Positions 56,767 through 64,000 of a stretch of 64,000 bases of DNA are shown here, one piece after another. This DNA is from Ruegeria arenilitoris (lineage in GTDB: Bacteria; Pseudomonadota; Alphaproteobacteria; Rhodobacterales; Rhodobacteraceae). The stretch is taken from assembly GCF_013032445.1 (NCBI RefSeq), contig NZ_WQCA01000001.1:372001-436000 (forward strand), given 5' to 3'. The notes under the pieces were generated by a model that worked only from the letters and a program-made list of their open reading frames with translations, had not been told where the DNA came from and did no database searches. Within the stretch, counting starts at the first letter, position 1. Every line of letters begins with the position of its first letter. The position numbers and the translations under genes are program-made.

Positions 56767-57557
56767 CCGTTCATTTCATCGGCGCCGGACCGGGCGCCGC
56801 CGACCTGCTGACCCTGCGTGGGCGCGATATCATCGCCTCGTGCCCGGTGTGCCTGTATGCCGGTTCGCTGGTGCCCGAGGAAATCCTTGGTCACTGCCCC
56901 GAGGGAGCAAAGATCATCAACACCGCACCGATGGATCTGGACCAGATCATGGCCGAGATCGAAACCGCACATAAAGCCGGGCAGGATGTGGCGCGGTTGC
57001 ATTCCGGTGATCTATCGGTGTGGTCGGCGATGGGTGAACAACTCCGCCGCCTGAAAGAGATGGGCATCCCGGTCAGCGTAACCCCCGGCGTACCGTCCTT
57101 TGCCGCTGCGGCTGCTACTCTTGGCGCTGAATTGACTCTGCCCGGACTGGCGCAGTCTGTGGTTCTGACCCGGACACCCGGACGCGCGTCGTCGATGCCC
57201 GAAGGCGAGACGCTGGAAAACTTCGCCCGCACCGGAGCGACTCTGGCCATTCACCTATCGATCGGCAATCTGGACAAGGTGATCACCGACCTGACCCCGG
57301 CTTATGGCCCGGATTGCCCGGTCGCCGTAGTTTATCGCGCCAGCTGGCCGGACGAGCGGATCATCCGCGCCACGCTGGCAACGCTGAAAGACGCGCTGGA
57401 CGAGAGCATCTCGCGCACCGCGCTGATCATGGTCGGGCCCGCGCTGGCTGGCGAAGGCTTTGACGAAAGCTGCCTGTATTCCAAGGACTACGACCGCCGC
57501 TATCGTCCGCAGAGCGCTGACAGCCCATGGTCAAGCTGGAACCACGGCGATGACTAA
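56763..57557 (+). CDS. cobM: Precorrin-4 C(11)-methyltransferase
   Basis: Class III SAM methyltransferase, 264 residues: [53 protein letters not shown] and [20 protein letters not shown] are typical. The start overlaps cobE (ATGA); the end overlaps cobB by 8 bases. Confidence 0.95.
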   Translation: MTVHFIGAGPGAADLLTLRGRDIIASCPVCLYAGSLVPEEILGHCPEGAKIINTAPMDLDQIMAEIETAHKAGQDVARLHSGDLSVWSAMGEQLRRLKEMGIPVSVTPGVPSFAAAAATLGAELTLPGLAQSVVLTRTPGRASSMPEGETLENFARTGATLAIHLSIGNLDKVITDLTPAYGPDCPVAVVYRASWPDERIIRATLATLKDALDESISRTALIMVGPALAGEGFDESCLYSKDYDRRYRPQSADSPWSSWNHGDD

Positions 57558-58866
57558 CCCTCCGGGCCTTCTGATTTCTGCGCCCTCTTCGGGCACGGGT
57601 AAAACCACAGTCATGCTGGGCCTGCTAAGGGCGCTGGCAGAGGACGGGCTGGCCGTTCAACCGTTCAAGAGCGGGCCGGACTATATCGATCCGGCCTTTC
57701 ATCAGGCGGCGGCGGGGCGAGCCTCGTTCAATCTCGACAGTTGGGCGATGGGTGATCCGCTACTGAGCGCCATTTCGGCGCAGGCCGAGGGGGCGGATAT
57801 CGTGGTCGCCGAAGGCTCGATGGGGCTGTTCGACGGCGTCGCCAAGCCCGGAGAGCTGGGGCACGGGTCCAGCGCCGAGACCGCGTTGCGGATGGGCTGG
57901 CCTGTTGTACTGGTGCTGGATGTGGGTGGTCAGGCGCAATCGGCTGCGGCCACGGCGCTGGGGTTCCGGATGTACAACCCGGACCTGCCGTTTGCAGGTG
58001 TGATCCTGAACCGCTGCGCCAGCCCTCGGCATGAACGGTTGACGCGACTAGGGATGGAGCGTGCGGGCCTTCCGGTGCTGGGCGTGTTGCCACGACGCGG
58101 AGACCTGACATTGCCAGAACGCCATCTAGGTCTGATCCAGGCGGTTGAGCATCCCGATCTGGAAAGCGCGATTGCCGGTTATGCGGCGTTTCTGCGTGAA
58201 AATGTGGATCTGGAGGCCATTAAGGCGGCGGCTTCCTCAGGCCCGAAAGGGCCATCGTCAGCCACGCTGCCGAGCCCTCCGGCGCAACGGATCGCGCTGG
58301 CTCGGGATGCTGCGTTTTCCTTTACTTATCCGCACCTGTTGGAAGGCTGGCGCGCCGCAGGGGCCGAGGTTCTGCCGTTTTCACCGCTGGCGAATGAGGC
58401 ACCGGCAGAGAATGCTGAACTGGTCTGGCTGCCCGGTGGGTACCCCGAGTTGCATGCTGGGGCGTTGGCCGCAGCAGAGACCTTCCTGACCGGGTTGCGT
58501 AAGCACGCTGAAACCAAGCCTGTGCACGGAGAGTGCGGCGGATATATGGCGCTGGGCCAGGCGCTGATCGACAAGGAAGGTGTTCAGCACCAGATGGCCG
58601 GTCTGCTGGGGCTGGTGACCTCGTATGAGAAACGCAAGTTCAACCTTGGCTATCGCAAGGCGGAACTTTTGGCCCCGATGCCGGGCTATGCGTCCGGTAC
58701 AGCTCTGCGCGGGCATGAGTTCCACTATTCATCGATTGTCGAACAACCGGACGCACCGTTGGCGCGGGTTTTTGATGCCGAAGGGGCCGAGGGGCCGCAA
58801 ACCGGATCGGTGCGTGGCAACGTCACTGGCACATTCTTCCACCTGATTGCGGAGGCCACGGCATGA
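57550..58866 (+). CDS. cobB: Hydrogenobyrinic acid a,c-diamide synthase
   Basis: CobB amidates carboxylates a and c with glutamine and ATP. The 438-residue protein has the ATP site [45 protein letters not shown], and the C-terminal glutaminase region with [12 protein letters not shown], the Cys in [11 protein letters not shown] and a late LRGHEFHYS. Full length; overlaps cobM and cobA. Confidence 0.95.
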   Translation: MTNPPGLLISAPSSGTGKTTVMLGLLRALAEDGLAVQPFKSGPDYIDPAFHQAAAGRASFNLDSWAMGDPLLSAISAQAEGADIVVAEGSMGLFDGVAKPGELGHGSSAETALRMGWPVVLVLDVGGQAQSAAATALGFRMYNPDLPFAGVILNRCASPRHERLTRLGMERAGLPVLGVLPRRGDLTLPERHLGLIQAVEHPDLESAIAGYAAFLRENVDLEAIKAAASSGPKGPSSATLPSPPAQRIALARDAAFSFTYPHLLEGWRAAGAEVLPFSPLANEAPAENAELVWLPGGYPELHAGALAAAETFLTGLRKHAETKPVHGECGGYMALGQALIDKEGVQHQMAGLLGLVTSYEKRKFNLGYRKAELLAPMPGYASGTALRGHEFHYSSIVEQPDAPLARVFDAEGAEGPQTGSVRGNVTGTFFHLIAEATA

Positions 58867-59591
58867 GCGGCTTCGTTTCCTTTATCGGTTCAGGCCCCGG
58901 TGATCCGGAACTGCTTACGTTGAAAGCGGTCGACCGGATGCAAAAGGCCGACGCGATACTGTTTGACGACCTGAGCAGTGGCCCGATTCTGGAGCACGCA
59001 CGCAAGGATTCGGATCTGGTCGGTGTGGGCAAACGCGCCGGGCGACCCTCGCCCAAGCAGGATCATGTCAGCCGCCTGTTGGTGGACTATGCCAAGACCG
59101 GTGCCCGCGTGGTGCGGTTGAAATCCGGCGACGGAGGGCTGTTCGGTCGGCTTGAGGAAGAACTGGTCGCCCTGCGCGAAGCCGGGATCGAATATGAGAT
59201 CATCCCCGGCATCCCCTCTGCCGTGGCCGCCGCAGCGGCGGCTGGCATTCCTCTGACGCGACGCTTGACCGCTCGTCGGGTGCAATTCGTCACCGGCCAC
59301 GATGTCAGCGGTCAATTACCGGAAGACCTGAACCTGCCCGCGCTGGCCGATCCGGATGCGACAACCGTCGTTTTCATGGGCAAGCGGACCTTCCCCCTGC
59401 TGGTCGAGGCCTTGCACGAGAATGGTCTTCCGTTGGACACCCCTGCCCTGATGGCTGAATCCGTTTCGACCCCTGACCAGAAACTGCATCGCGCCACCAT
59501 CGGCGCGTTGTCGGAAAAACTGGCAAACGAGATTGGCACCGCCCCGGCACTGATCCTCTATGGACCGCTGGCGGAGTTTGAAGATGTATGA
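58863..59591 (+). CDS. cobA: Uroporphyrinogen-III C-methyltransferase
   Basis: Makes precorrin-2, the entry to the B12 branch. The 242-residue protein shows IGSGPGDPELLTLKAVDRMQ, VGKRAGRPSPKQDHVSRLLV, VVRLKSGDGGLFGRLEEEL, and IPGIPSAVAAAAAAGIPLT. It lacks the CysG/Met8 dehydrogenase part, so it is a stand-alone SUMT. The ATG overlaps the cobB stop. Confidence 0.95.
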   Translation: MSGFVSFIGSGPGDPELLTLKAVDRMQKADAILFDDLSSGPILEHARKDSDLVGVGKRAGRPSPKQDHVSRLLVDYAKTGARVVRLKSGDGGLFGRLEEELVALREAGIEYEIIPGIPSAVAAAAAAGIPLTRRLTARRVQFVTGHDVSGQLPEDLNLPALADPDATTVVFMGKRTFPLLVEALHENGLPLDTPALMAESVSTPDQKLHRATIGALSEKLANEIGTAPALILYGPLAEFEDV

Positions 59592-60330
59592 TCTGACCCT
59601 GATCGGTATCGGCACAGGCAACCCGGATCACGTGACTTTTCAGGGCGCGCAGGCGATCCGTGATGCGGACCTGATCCTGATCCCCCGTAAGGGCGAGAAC
59701 AAGGCTGACTTGGCCGGGTTGAGGGAAGAGATCATCGGCACCGTAACCGACACGCCGACGCAGATCGCCTATTTCGACATCCCGAAGCGTCGCTCGGACG
59801 ATGGGTACCTGCGCGGTGTGGATGAATGGCACGACGCGATTGCCCTGCGCTGGCACGAGGCGATCCAGGCCCATCCAGAGGCGCAACATGTAGCACTACT
59901 AATCTGGGGCGACCCATCGCTATACGACAGCTCGCTGCGGATCGCCTCGCGGCTGGATCCGCAGCCGAAAACCCGAGTGATCCCCGGCATCACGGCGCTG
60001 CAGGCGCTGACGGCGGCCCATGCGATTCCGATCAACGATTTGGGCGCGCCTTATGTCGTCACCACTGGGCGGCGTATTCGGGATGAAGGTTGGCCGGTAA
60101 ACGCCTCGAAAGTAGCGGTTATGCTGGACGGTGAATGCTCGTTCCAAGACCTTAAGATGCAGGACTATGACATCTGGTGGGGCGCCTATGTGGGTATGAA
60201 AGAGGAACTTCTGATCAAGGGACCTCTGACTGACGTGGCGCAGCAGATTCTGGATACCCGCGCCAGCGCTCGTGCCGATCATGGCTGGATCATGGATATC
60301 TATCTGCTGCAAAAACGCACGGAATTGTGA
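59584..60330 (+). CDS. cobF: Precorrin-6A synthase (deacetylating)
   Basis: Methylates C-1 with loss of acetate, specific to the aerobic route. The 248-residue protein shows LTLIGIGTGNPDHVTFQGAQ, LIPRKGENKADLAGLREEII, LLIWGDPSLYDSSLRIA and IPGITALQALTAAHAIPIND. Overlaps cobA by 8 bases and is the last gene of the operon; no clear terminator is seen in the 61 bases after it. Confidence 0.95.
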   Translation: MYDLTLIGIGTGNPDHVTFQGAQAIRDADLILIPRKGENKADLAGLREEIIGTVTDTPTQIAYFDIPKRRSDDGYLRGVDEWHDAIALRWHEAIQAHPEAQHVALLIWGDPSLYDSSLRIASRLDPQPKTRVIPGITALQALTAAHAIPINDLGAPYVVTTGRRIRDEGWPVNASKVAVMLDGECSFQDLKMQDYDIWWGAYVGMKEELLIKGPLTDVAQQILDTRASARADHGWIMDIYLLQKRTEL

Positions 60331-60391
60331 GTGCGCCGCAGGCCGTTCTCTGTCACCAATAAAACCAGTCATGATGCCGGAGGTGACAAGA

Positions 60392-60850
60392 ATGCGTGTT
60401 CTATGGGCTTTGCTTTGCTGTCTGACGCTGCCCGCCTGGGCCGAAGAACCTCTGGTCGGCTGGGCGGTTTATCATACCGACAAAAGCTATGAAGACCTCG
60501 TGGCCGACACCAGGGCTGCGGTTAAAGAAAACGGGTTGATCGTGGTTACGCAGGCAGGGCCGACCAAGGCCGCGGCCGCGCGGGGCATCATCATTCCTGG
60601 CAATCTGGTGATCGGAGCCTTTAACAACGACTATGCGGTGCGCGTGTTGGAAACCTCGGTCCGGGCGATGATCGAGGCCCCGATCCGGTTCTACATCACT
60701 GAAAACGAGGACGGGACTGCAACCCTGTCCTACAAAACGCCCAGCTTTGTGTTTGCGCCGTACGTCTATGACGGTGGCGAACCGCTGAGTGACATCGCCG
60801 CCGAACTTGACACAAAGTTTCAGGCGGTGGCGGAAACGGCAGTCAAATAG
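60392..60850 (+). CDS. DUF302 family secreted protein
   Basis: A 152-residue protein with a signal peptide (cleavage after AWA, residue 17) and a DUF302-like mature domain (YHTDKSYEDLVADTRAAVKE; IRFYITENEDGTATLSYKTP). GGAGGTG precedes the ATG at 60392. Function unknown. It follows cobF by 61 bases and may be transcribed with it, but nothing ties it to B12. Confidence 0.75.
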   Translation: MRVLWALLCCLTLPAWAEEPLVGWAVYHTDKSYEDLVADTRAAVKENGLIVVTQAGPTKAAAARGIIIPGNLVIGAFNNDYAVRVLETSVRAMIEAPIRFYITENEDGTATLSYKTPSFVFAPYVYDGGEPLSDIAAELDTKFQAVAETAVK

Positions 60851-60928
60851 TCACACTGACGTGAACCCGCTTGCGTCCGGGCGCGTCCTCCGCAATCTCC
60901 TATGAAACAAGATTTCGGAGCTTGACTG

Positions 60929-62548
60929 ATGCAGGACCTGTCCCCCCGTGCGGCTGACCTTTTGGCACAACGTCTCTATGAGGCGGGATGCCGCCACGCC
61001 TTTGGCATGCCGGGCGGAGAAGTTCTGACGCTGGTGGATGCGCTGGAACAGGCGGGGATCACCTTTCACCTGACCAAACACGAAAACGCCGCCGGGTTCA
61101 TGGCTGAGGCCGTGCATCACCGCGACGGCGCGCCCGCGATTCTGGTCGCCACTCTCGGCCCCGGCGCAATGAACGGAATCAACGTGGTGGCCAACGCGCT
61201 ACAGGACCGGGTCCCGATGATAGTGCTGACCGGCTGCGTGGATGCGGATGAAGCGCTGACCTATACCCATCAGGTAATGGATCATGCCCAAGTTTATCAC
61301 TCGATCACAAAGGGGACGTTTACCCTGACCGCGCAAGGGGCTGATATCGTCGCTGACAAGGCGGTATCGCTGGCCAACCAGCCTCGCCCGGGTCCGGTGC
61401 ATATTGACGTGCCGATTTCGGTCGCGGATACGCGCGTGTCCGGCGTCAAACGCCGTCGCCTCACCAAACCCGCCGCCGTCGCGCCCGAGGGGAATTGCGT
61501 TGAAAAAGCCCGCCGCTGGGTGTCCGAAGCCGAACGCCCCATCGCCATTGTGGGTCTGGACGTGCTTTATGACGACTCGCGCAATGTCGTGCAGGCTTTT
61601 CTGGAGCATTTCAACATTCCTTTCGTGACCACCTATAAAGCCAAGGGTGTGGTCCCCGAAGATCACCCCCTGTGTCTGGGGGGCGCCGGTTTGTCACCGC
61701 TGGCCGACAAACATCTGGTGCCGCTAGTCGAACAATCCGATCTGGTGCTGTGCCTCGGCTATGACCCTATCGAGATGCGCCCCGGCTGGCGCGAGATCTG
61801 GGACCCCGAGGAAAAGCGCGTGATCGATATCTCTGCTGTGGTCAATGACCACTACATGCATCAGGCCGGGTTGAACCTGGTCGCCCATACCGGCGCCACG
61901 CTGGAGGCCATCGCAAAGGGCAACCCCGCCCGCGCGACATGGCCGGGTGGTGAACCCGCCCAGGCCAAGGCTGCCTTGGCGCGGGCCTTCCCCACTGATG
62001 ACGACTGGGGACCTGCCGCTGTAATAGCTGAGACCCGCGCCACCCTGCCCGCTGAAACACTGGCCACCGCCGATAGCGGCGCGCATCGTATCATGCTGAG
62101 CCAGATGTGGGACTGCCAGGAGGAACGCGGGCTGATCCAGTCTTCGGCGCTGTGCACAATGGGCTGCGCGGTGCCGATGGCAATTGGCCTGAAATTGGCT
62201 GAACCGGACCGCCCGGCGATCAGCTTCTCGGGCGATGCTGGGTTCCTGATGGTGGCCGGAGAGCTGTCGACTGCCGCTGAAATGGGCGGCAACCCGATCT
62301 TTCTGATCTTTGTCGATGCCAGCCTTGCGCTGATCGAGTTGAAACAGCGGCAGCGGCAGATGGGTAATATGGGCGTAGACTTCGACCGTCACGACTTTGC
62401 CGCCATGGGCCGGGCCTTTGGAGGTAACGGCCATACTGTCCGCAATCGGCAGGAACTGCGCGCCGCTCTTGATGCCGCCGTCAAGGCCGATACATTCACC
62501 GTGATCGCCGCCGAAATTGACCGTGGAGGCTATGATGGCCGTATCTGA
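60929..62548 (+). CDS. Thiamine-diphosphate-dependent enzyme (acetolactate synthase-like superfamily)
   Basis: A 539-residue protein with the three ThDP-enzyme domains. The N-terminal Pyr domain has the cofactor-activating Glu in HLTKHENAAGFMAEA; the middle domain is around VGLDVLYDDSRN; the PP domain has SGDAGFLMVAGELSTAAEM. The cofactor-binding motif normally GDG...NN reads GDA...VD (FLIFVDASLALIEL), so metal/ThDP binding is altered at conserved positions. It overlaps a CoA-transferase gene by 14 bases, suggesting work on a CoA thioester. Substrate unknown. Confidence 0.85.
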   Translation: MQDLSPRAADLLAQRLYEAGCRHAFGMPGGEVLTLVDALEQAGITFHLTKHENAAGFMAEAVHHRDGAPAILVATLGPGAMNGINVVANALQDRVPMIVLTGCVDADEALTYTHQVMDHAQVYHSITKGTFTLTAQGADIVADKAVSLANQPRPGPVHIDVPISVADTRVSGVKRRRLTKPAAVAPEGNCVEKARRWVSEAERPIAIVGLDVLYDDSRNVVQAFLEHFNIPFVTTYKAKGVVPEDHPLCLGGAGLSPLADKHLVPLVEQSDLVLCLGYDPIEMRPGWREIWDPEEKRVIDISAVVNDHYMHQAGLNLVAHTGATLEAIAKGNPARATWPGGEPAQAKAALARAFPTDDDWGPAAVIAETRATLPAETLATADSGAHRIMLSQMWDCQEERGLIQSSALCTMGCAVPMAIGLKLAEPDRPAISFSGDAGFLMVAGELSTAAEMGGNPIFLIFVDASLALIELKQRQRQMGNMGVDFDRHDFAAMGRAFGGNGHTVRNRQELRAALDAAVKADTFTVIAAEIDRGGYDGRI

Positions 62549-63719
62549 AGGACCGCTGAAGGGCGTCAAAGTGCTGGACCTCAGCCGCATTCTGGCCGGA
62601 CCGACCTGCACGCAATTGCTGGGCGACCTGGGCGCCAGCGTTATCAAGATCGAAAACCCGGCGACGGGCGGTGACGATACGCGGCAATGGGGCCCTCCGT
62701 ACGTCGAAGACGCTGACGGCAACCGCTCGGATTTGAGCGCCTATTTCATGTCAACCAACCGCAACAAGAAATCGGTGGCCATCGACATCACAACGGCTGA
62801 GGGTCAGGCGCAGATCAAACGACTGGCCTCGCACGCGGACATCTTGGTCGAGAATTTCAAACCCGGTTGCTTGGCGAAATACGGGCTGGATTACGCGACC
62901 CTGTCGCAGGAATTTCCCAGCCTCGTTTATTGCTCGATCTCGGGATACGGCCAGACCGGGCCGAACGCATCCAAACCCGGTTATGATCTGATGGCACAGG
63001 GCTATGGCGGGATCATGTCACTGACTGGAGATCCCGAAGGTGCCCCGATGAAGGTAGGCGTCGGCATCTCCGACGTGATGTGCGGTATGTATGCAACCGT
63101 CGGTATTCTGGCCGCGCTGCGCCATCGCGATCAGAACGGAGAAGGCCAGCAGATCGACCTGTCGCTGGTCGATACGCAAGTGTCCTGGCTGATCAATGAA
63201 GGTGTAAATTACCTGACCTCGGGCGAAGTGCCCCAACGGCGCGGCAACGGTCATCCCAATATTGTGCCCTATGACGTTTATGAAACCGCCGATGGTCACG
63301 TCATTCTGGCCGTGGGAAATGACGGCCAATTCCGCCGCTTTTGCGATTTCATCGGTCACCCGGAGCTTGCCGACGATCCACGCTTTGCCACCAACCCGGC
63401 ACGACTGGAAAACCGTGACGCCCTGAACGCGGTGCTTCGTCCGGCGGTACGGACCTATGCCACTGCCATGGTCATCGCCGAGCTTGAAACGCGCAAGGTG
63501 CCGGTTGGTCCCGTGCAAACGCTGGACCAGGTTTTCGCAACGGATCAGGTCGCTGCACGGCAAATGCAGATCGCCATGCGGGCTGCCCCGGGCGAGGTGC
63601 AATTAATTGGGAATCCGCTGAAGCTGTCGCGCACTCCTGTAACATATCGCAGTGCGCCGCCCGTATTTGGGGCGGACACTCAGAGCGTTCTGGACGCTGA
63701 AAATCCATTCGAAGATTGA
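62535..63719 (+). CDS. Class III CoA-transferase (CaiB/BaiF family)
   Basis: A 394-residue CoA-transferase. It shows VLDLSRILAGPTCTQLLGDL, KIENPATGGDDTRQWGPPY, NRNKKSVAIDI, the catalytic Asp in KPGYDLMAQGYGGIMSLTG, and VSWLINEGVNYL. The start at 62535 is chosen because GGAGG lies 5 bases upstream; it lies inside the end of the ThDP-enzyme gene. The pair resembles CoA-transferase/acyl-CoA lyase couples, but the acid substrate is not identifiable. Confidence 0.9.
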   Translation: MAVSEGPLKGVKVLDLSRILAGPTCTQLLGDLGASVIKIENPATGGDDTRQWGPPYVEDADGNRSDLSAYFMSTNRNKKSVAIDITTAEGQAQIKRLASHADILVENFKPGCLAKYGLDYATLSQEFPSLVYCSISGYGQTGPNASKPGYDLMAQGYGGIMSLTGDPEGAPMKVGVGISDVMCGMYATVGILAALRHRDQNGEGQQIDLSLVDTQVSWLINEGVNYLTSGEVPQRRGNGHPNIVPYDVYETADGHVILAVGNDGQFRRFCDFIGHPELADDPRFATNPARLENRDALNAVLRPAVRTYATAMVIAELETRKVPVGPVQTLDQVFATDQVAARQMQIAMRAAPGEVQLIGNPLKLSRTPVTYRSAPPVFGADTQSVLDAENPFED

Positions 63720-63738
63720 AACACAGTGCCCGTTTCGG

Positions 63739-63780
63739 CGGCATGTTGCTGAAACATGCCGTTGAATCGGCGGTTTTTTT
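63739..63780 (+). terminator. Probable terminator after the CoA-transferase gene
   Basis: CGGCATGTT, five-base loop, AACATGCCG gives a 9-bp stem, followed 12 bases later by a T7 run. A second small stem (CCG...CGG) lies directly before the T-run. Confidence 0.5.
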
Positions 63781-63900
63781 CACGTTTTCCACACACGGCA
63801 TTTCACCAATTCGAGAGCAGCGGCGATACTGATACGACGCCGCCAAAGTCTCTGCTAAATCAAATATTGTAGAAATTCATAATTGGATCGGACCTTACGC

Positions 63901-64000
63901 ATGAAACAAGATGTTTTCGGACAGATGAACACCCTCAGCCAGCCCGCAAGCGTCGAGGCGTGGAATGGTGTTCTGCTTGGCTTCATGGCGCATTCGGCCA
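63901..64000 (+). CDS. TPR-repeat protein, 5' end only
   Basis: The first 33 codons are visible (MKQDVFGQMNTLSQPASVEA, then WNGVLLGFMAHSA) before the window ends. The pattern resembles the N-terminus of TPR38-like tetratricopeptide proteins common in Rhodobacterales. Function unknown. Confidence 0.5.
   Translation, partial: MKQDVFGQMNTLSQPASVEAWNGVLLGFMAHSA

Noticed and set aside
60929..63719. Oxalate degradation pair (oxalyl-CoA decarboxylase plus formyl-CoA transferase)
   Set aside because: The ThDP enzyme lacks the typical oxalyl-CoA decarboxylase N-terminal sequence and has a different cofactor motif; the pairing alone is not enough.

Overview
The window is about 60% GC and densely coded, with short or overlapping (ATGA-type) gene junctions. 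It looks like chromosome from a marine alphaproteobacterium of the Roseobacter group (Rhodobacterales). The reasons are the aerobic cob operon behind a cobalamin riboswitch, CobN/CobG/CobF (the oxygen-dependent B12 route), two TRAP-transporter-type membrane subunits, ParE, SdhE, an XdhABC-type purine cluster and several small Roseobacter-type hypothetical proteins. This assignment rests on family resemblance read by eye, not on a database search.

Layout. 1-5.7 kb: end of a purine-catabolism operon (xanthine dehydrogenase large subunit, XdhC, an NCS2 permease, guanine deaminase). 5.7-8.1 kb: a lower-GC patch holding an IS3 transposase relic and a thyA-folA pair; its right edge cuts into thyX, whose C-terminal catalytic part is lost. 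8.9-20 kb: housekeeping genes (glyoxalase, VWA protein, MarR, SdhE, XRE regulator, aspartate aminotransferase, MATE, PPK2, hydrolases, a methyltransferase, parE). 20-28 kb: an orphan AT-rich gene overlapping parE, then a minus-strand set of glutamine-synthetase-like ligase, aldehyde dehydrogenase, iron alcohol dehydrogenase and an alpha/beta hydrolase fold protein without a nucleophile, plus a Na/Pi cotransporter. 28-33 kb: a TRAP transporter with an N-formylglutamate amidohydrolase family enzyme, divergent from a MurR/RpiR regulator, with two strong palindromes between them. 33-42.6 kb: mixed core genes (glycosyltransferase, YgfZ, EF-P, CobQ, TolC, PIMT). 42.8-44.2 kb: tRNA-Cys with a 1.3-kb island relic bounded by a copy of the tRNA 3' end. 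44.2-46.2 kb: a beta-hydroxyacid dehydrogenase divergent from a LysR regulator.

46.2-60.3 kb is the main coherent system: promoter, cobalamin riboswitch, DUF1636 protein, cobW, cobN, cobG, cobH, cobI, cobJ, cobL, cobE, cobM, cobB, cobA, cobF. Together these turn uroporphyrinogen III into cobyrinic acid a,c-diamide and insert cobalt (CobS/CobT must be elsewhere). cobK, which the pathway needs, lies antisense inside the operon between cobJ and cobL, and its start codon overlaps the cobL start codon. cobQ sits apart at 38 kb.

60.4-64 kb: a DUF302 secreted protein, a thiamine-diphosphate enzyme translationally coupled to a class III CoA-transferase, and the start of a TPR protein cut by the window edge.

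The most interesting points are the apparent replacement of thyX by thyA-folA caught at the breakpoint, the antisense cobK, the tRNA-Cys island relic and the paired operators upstream of the TRAP/amidohydrolase operon.
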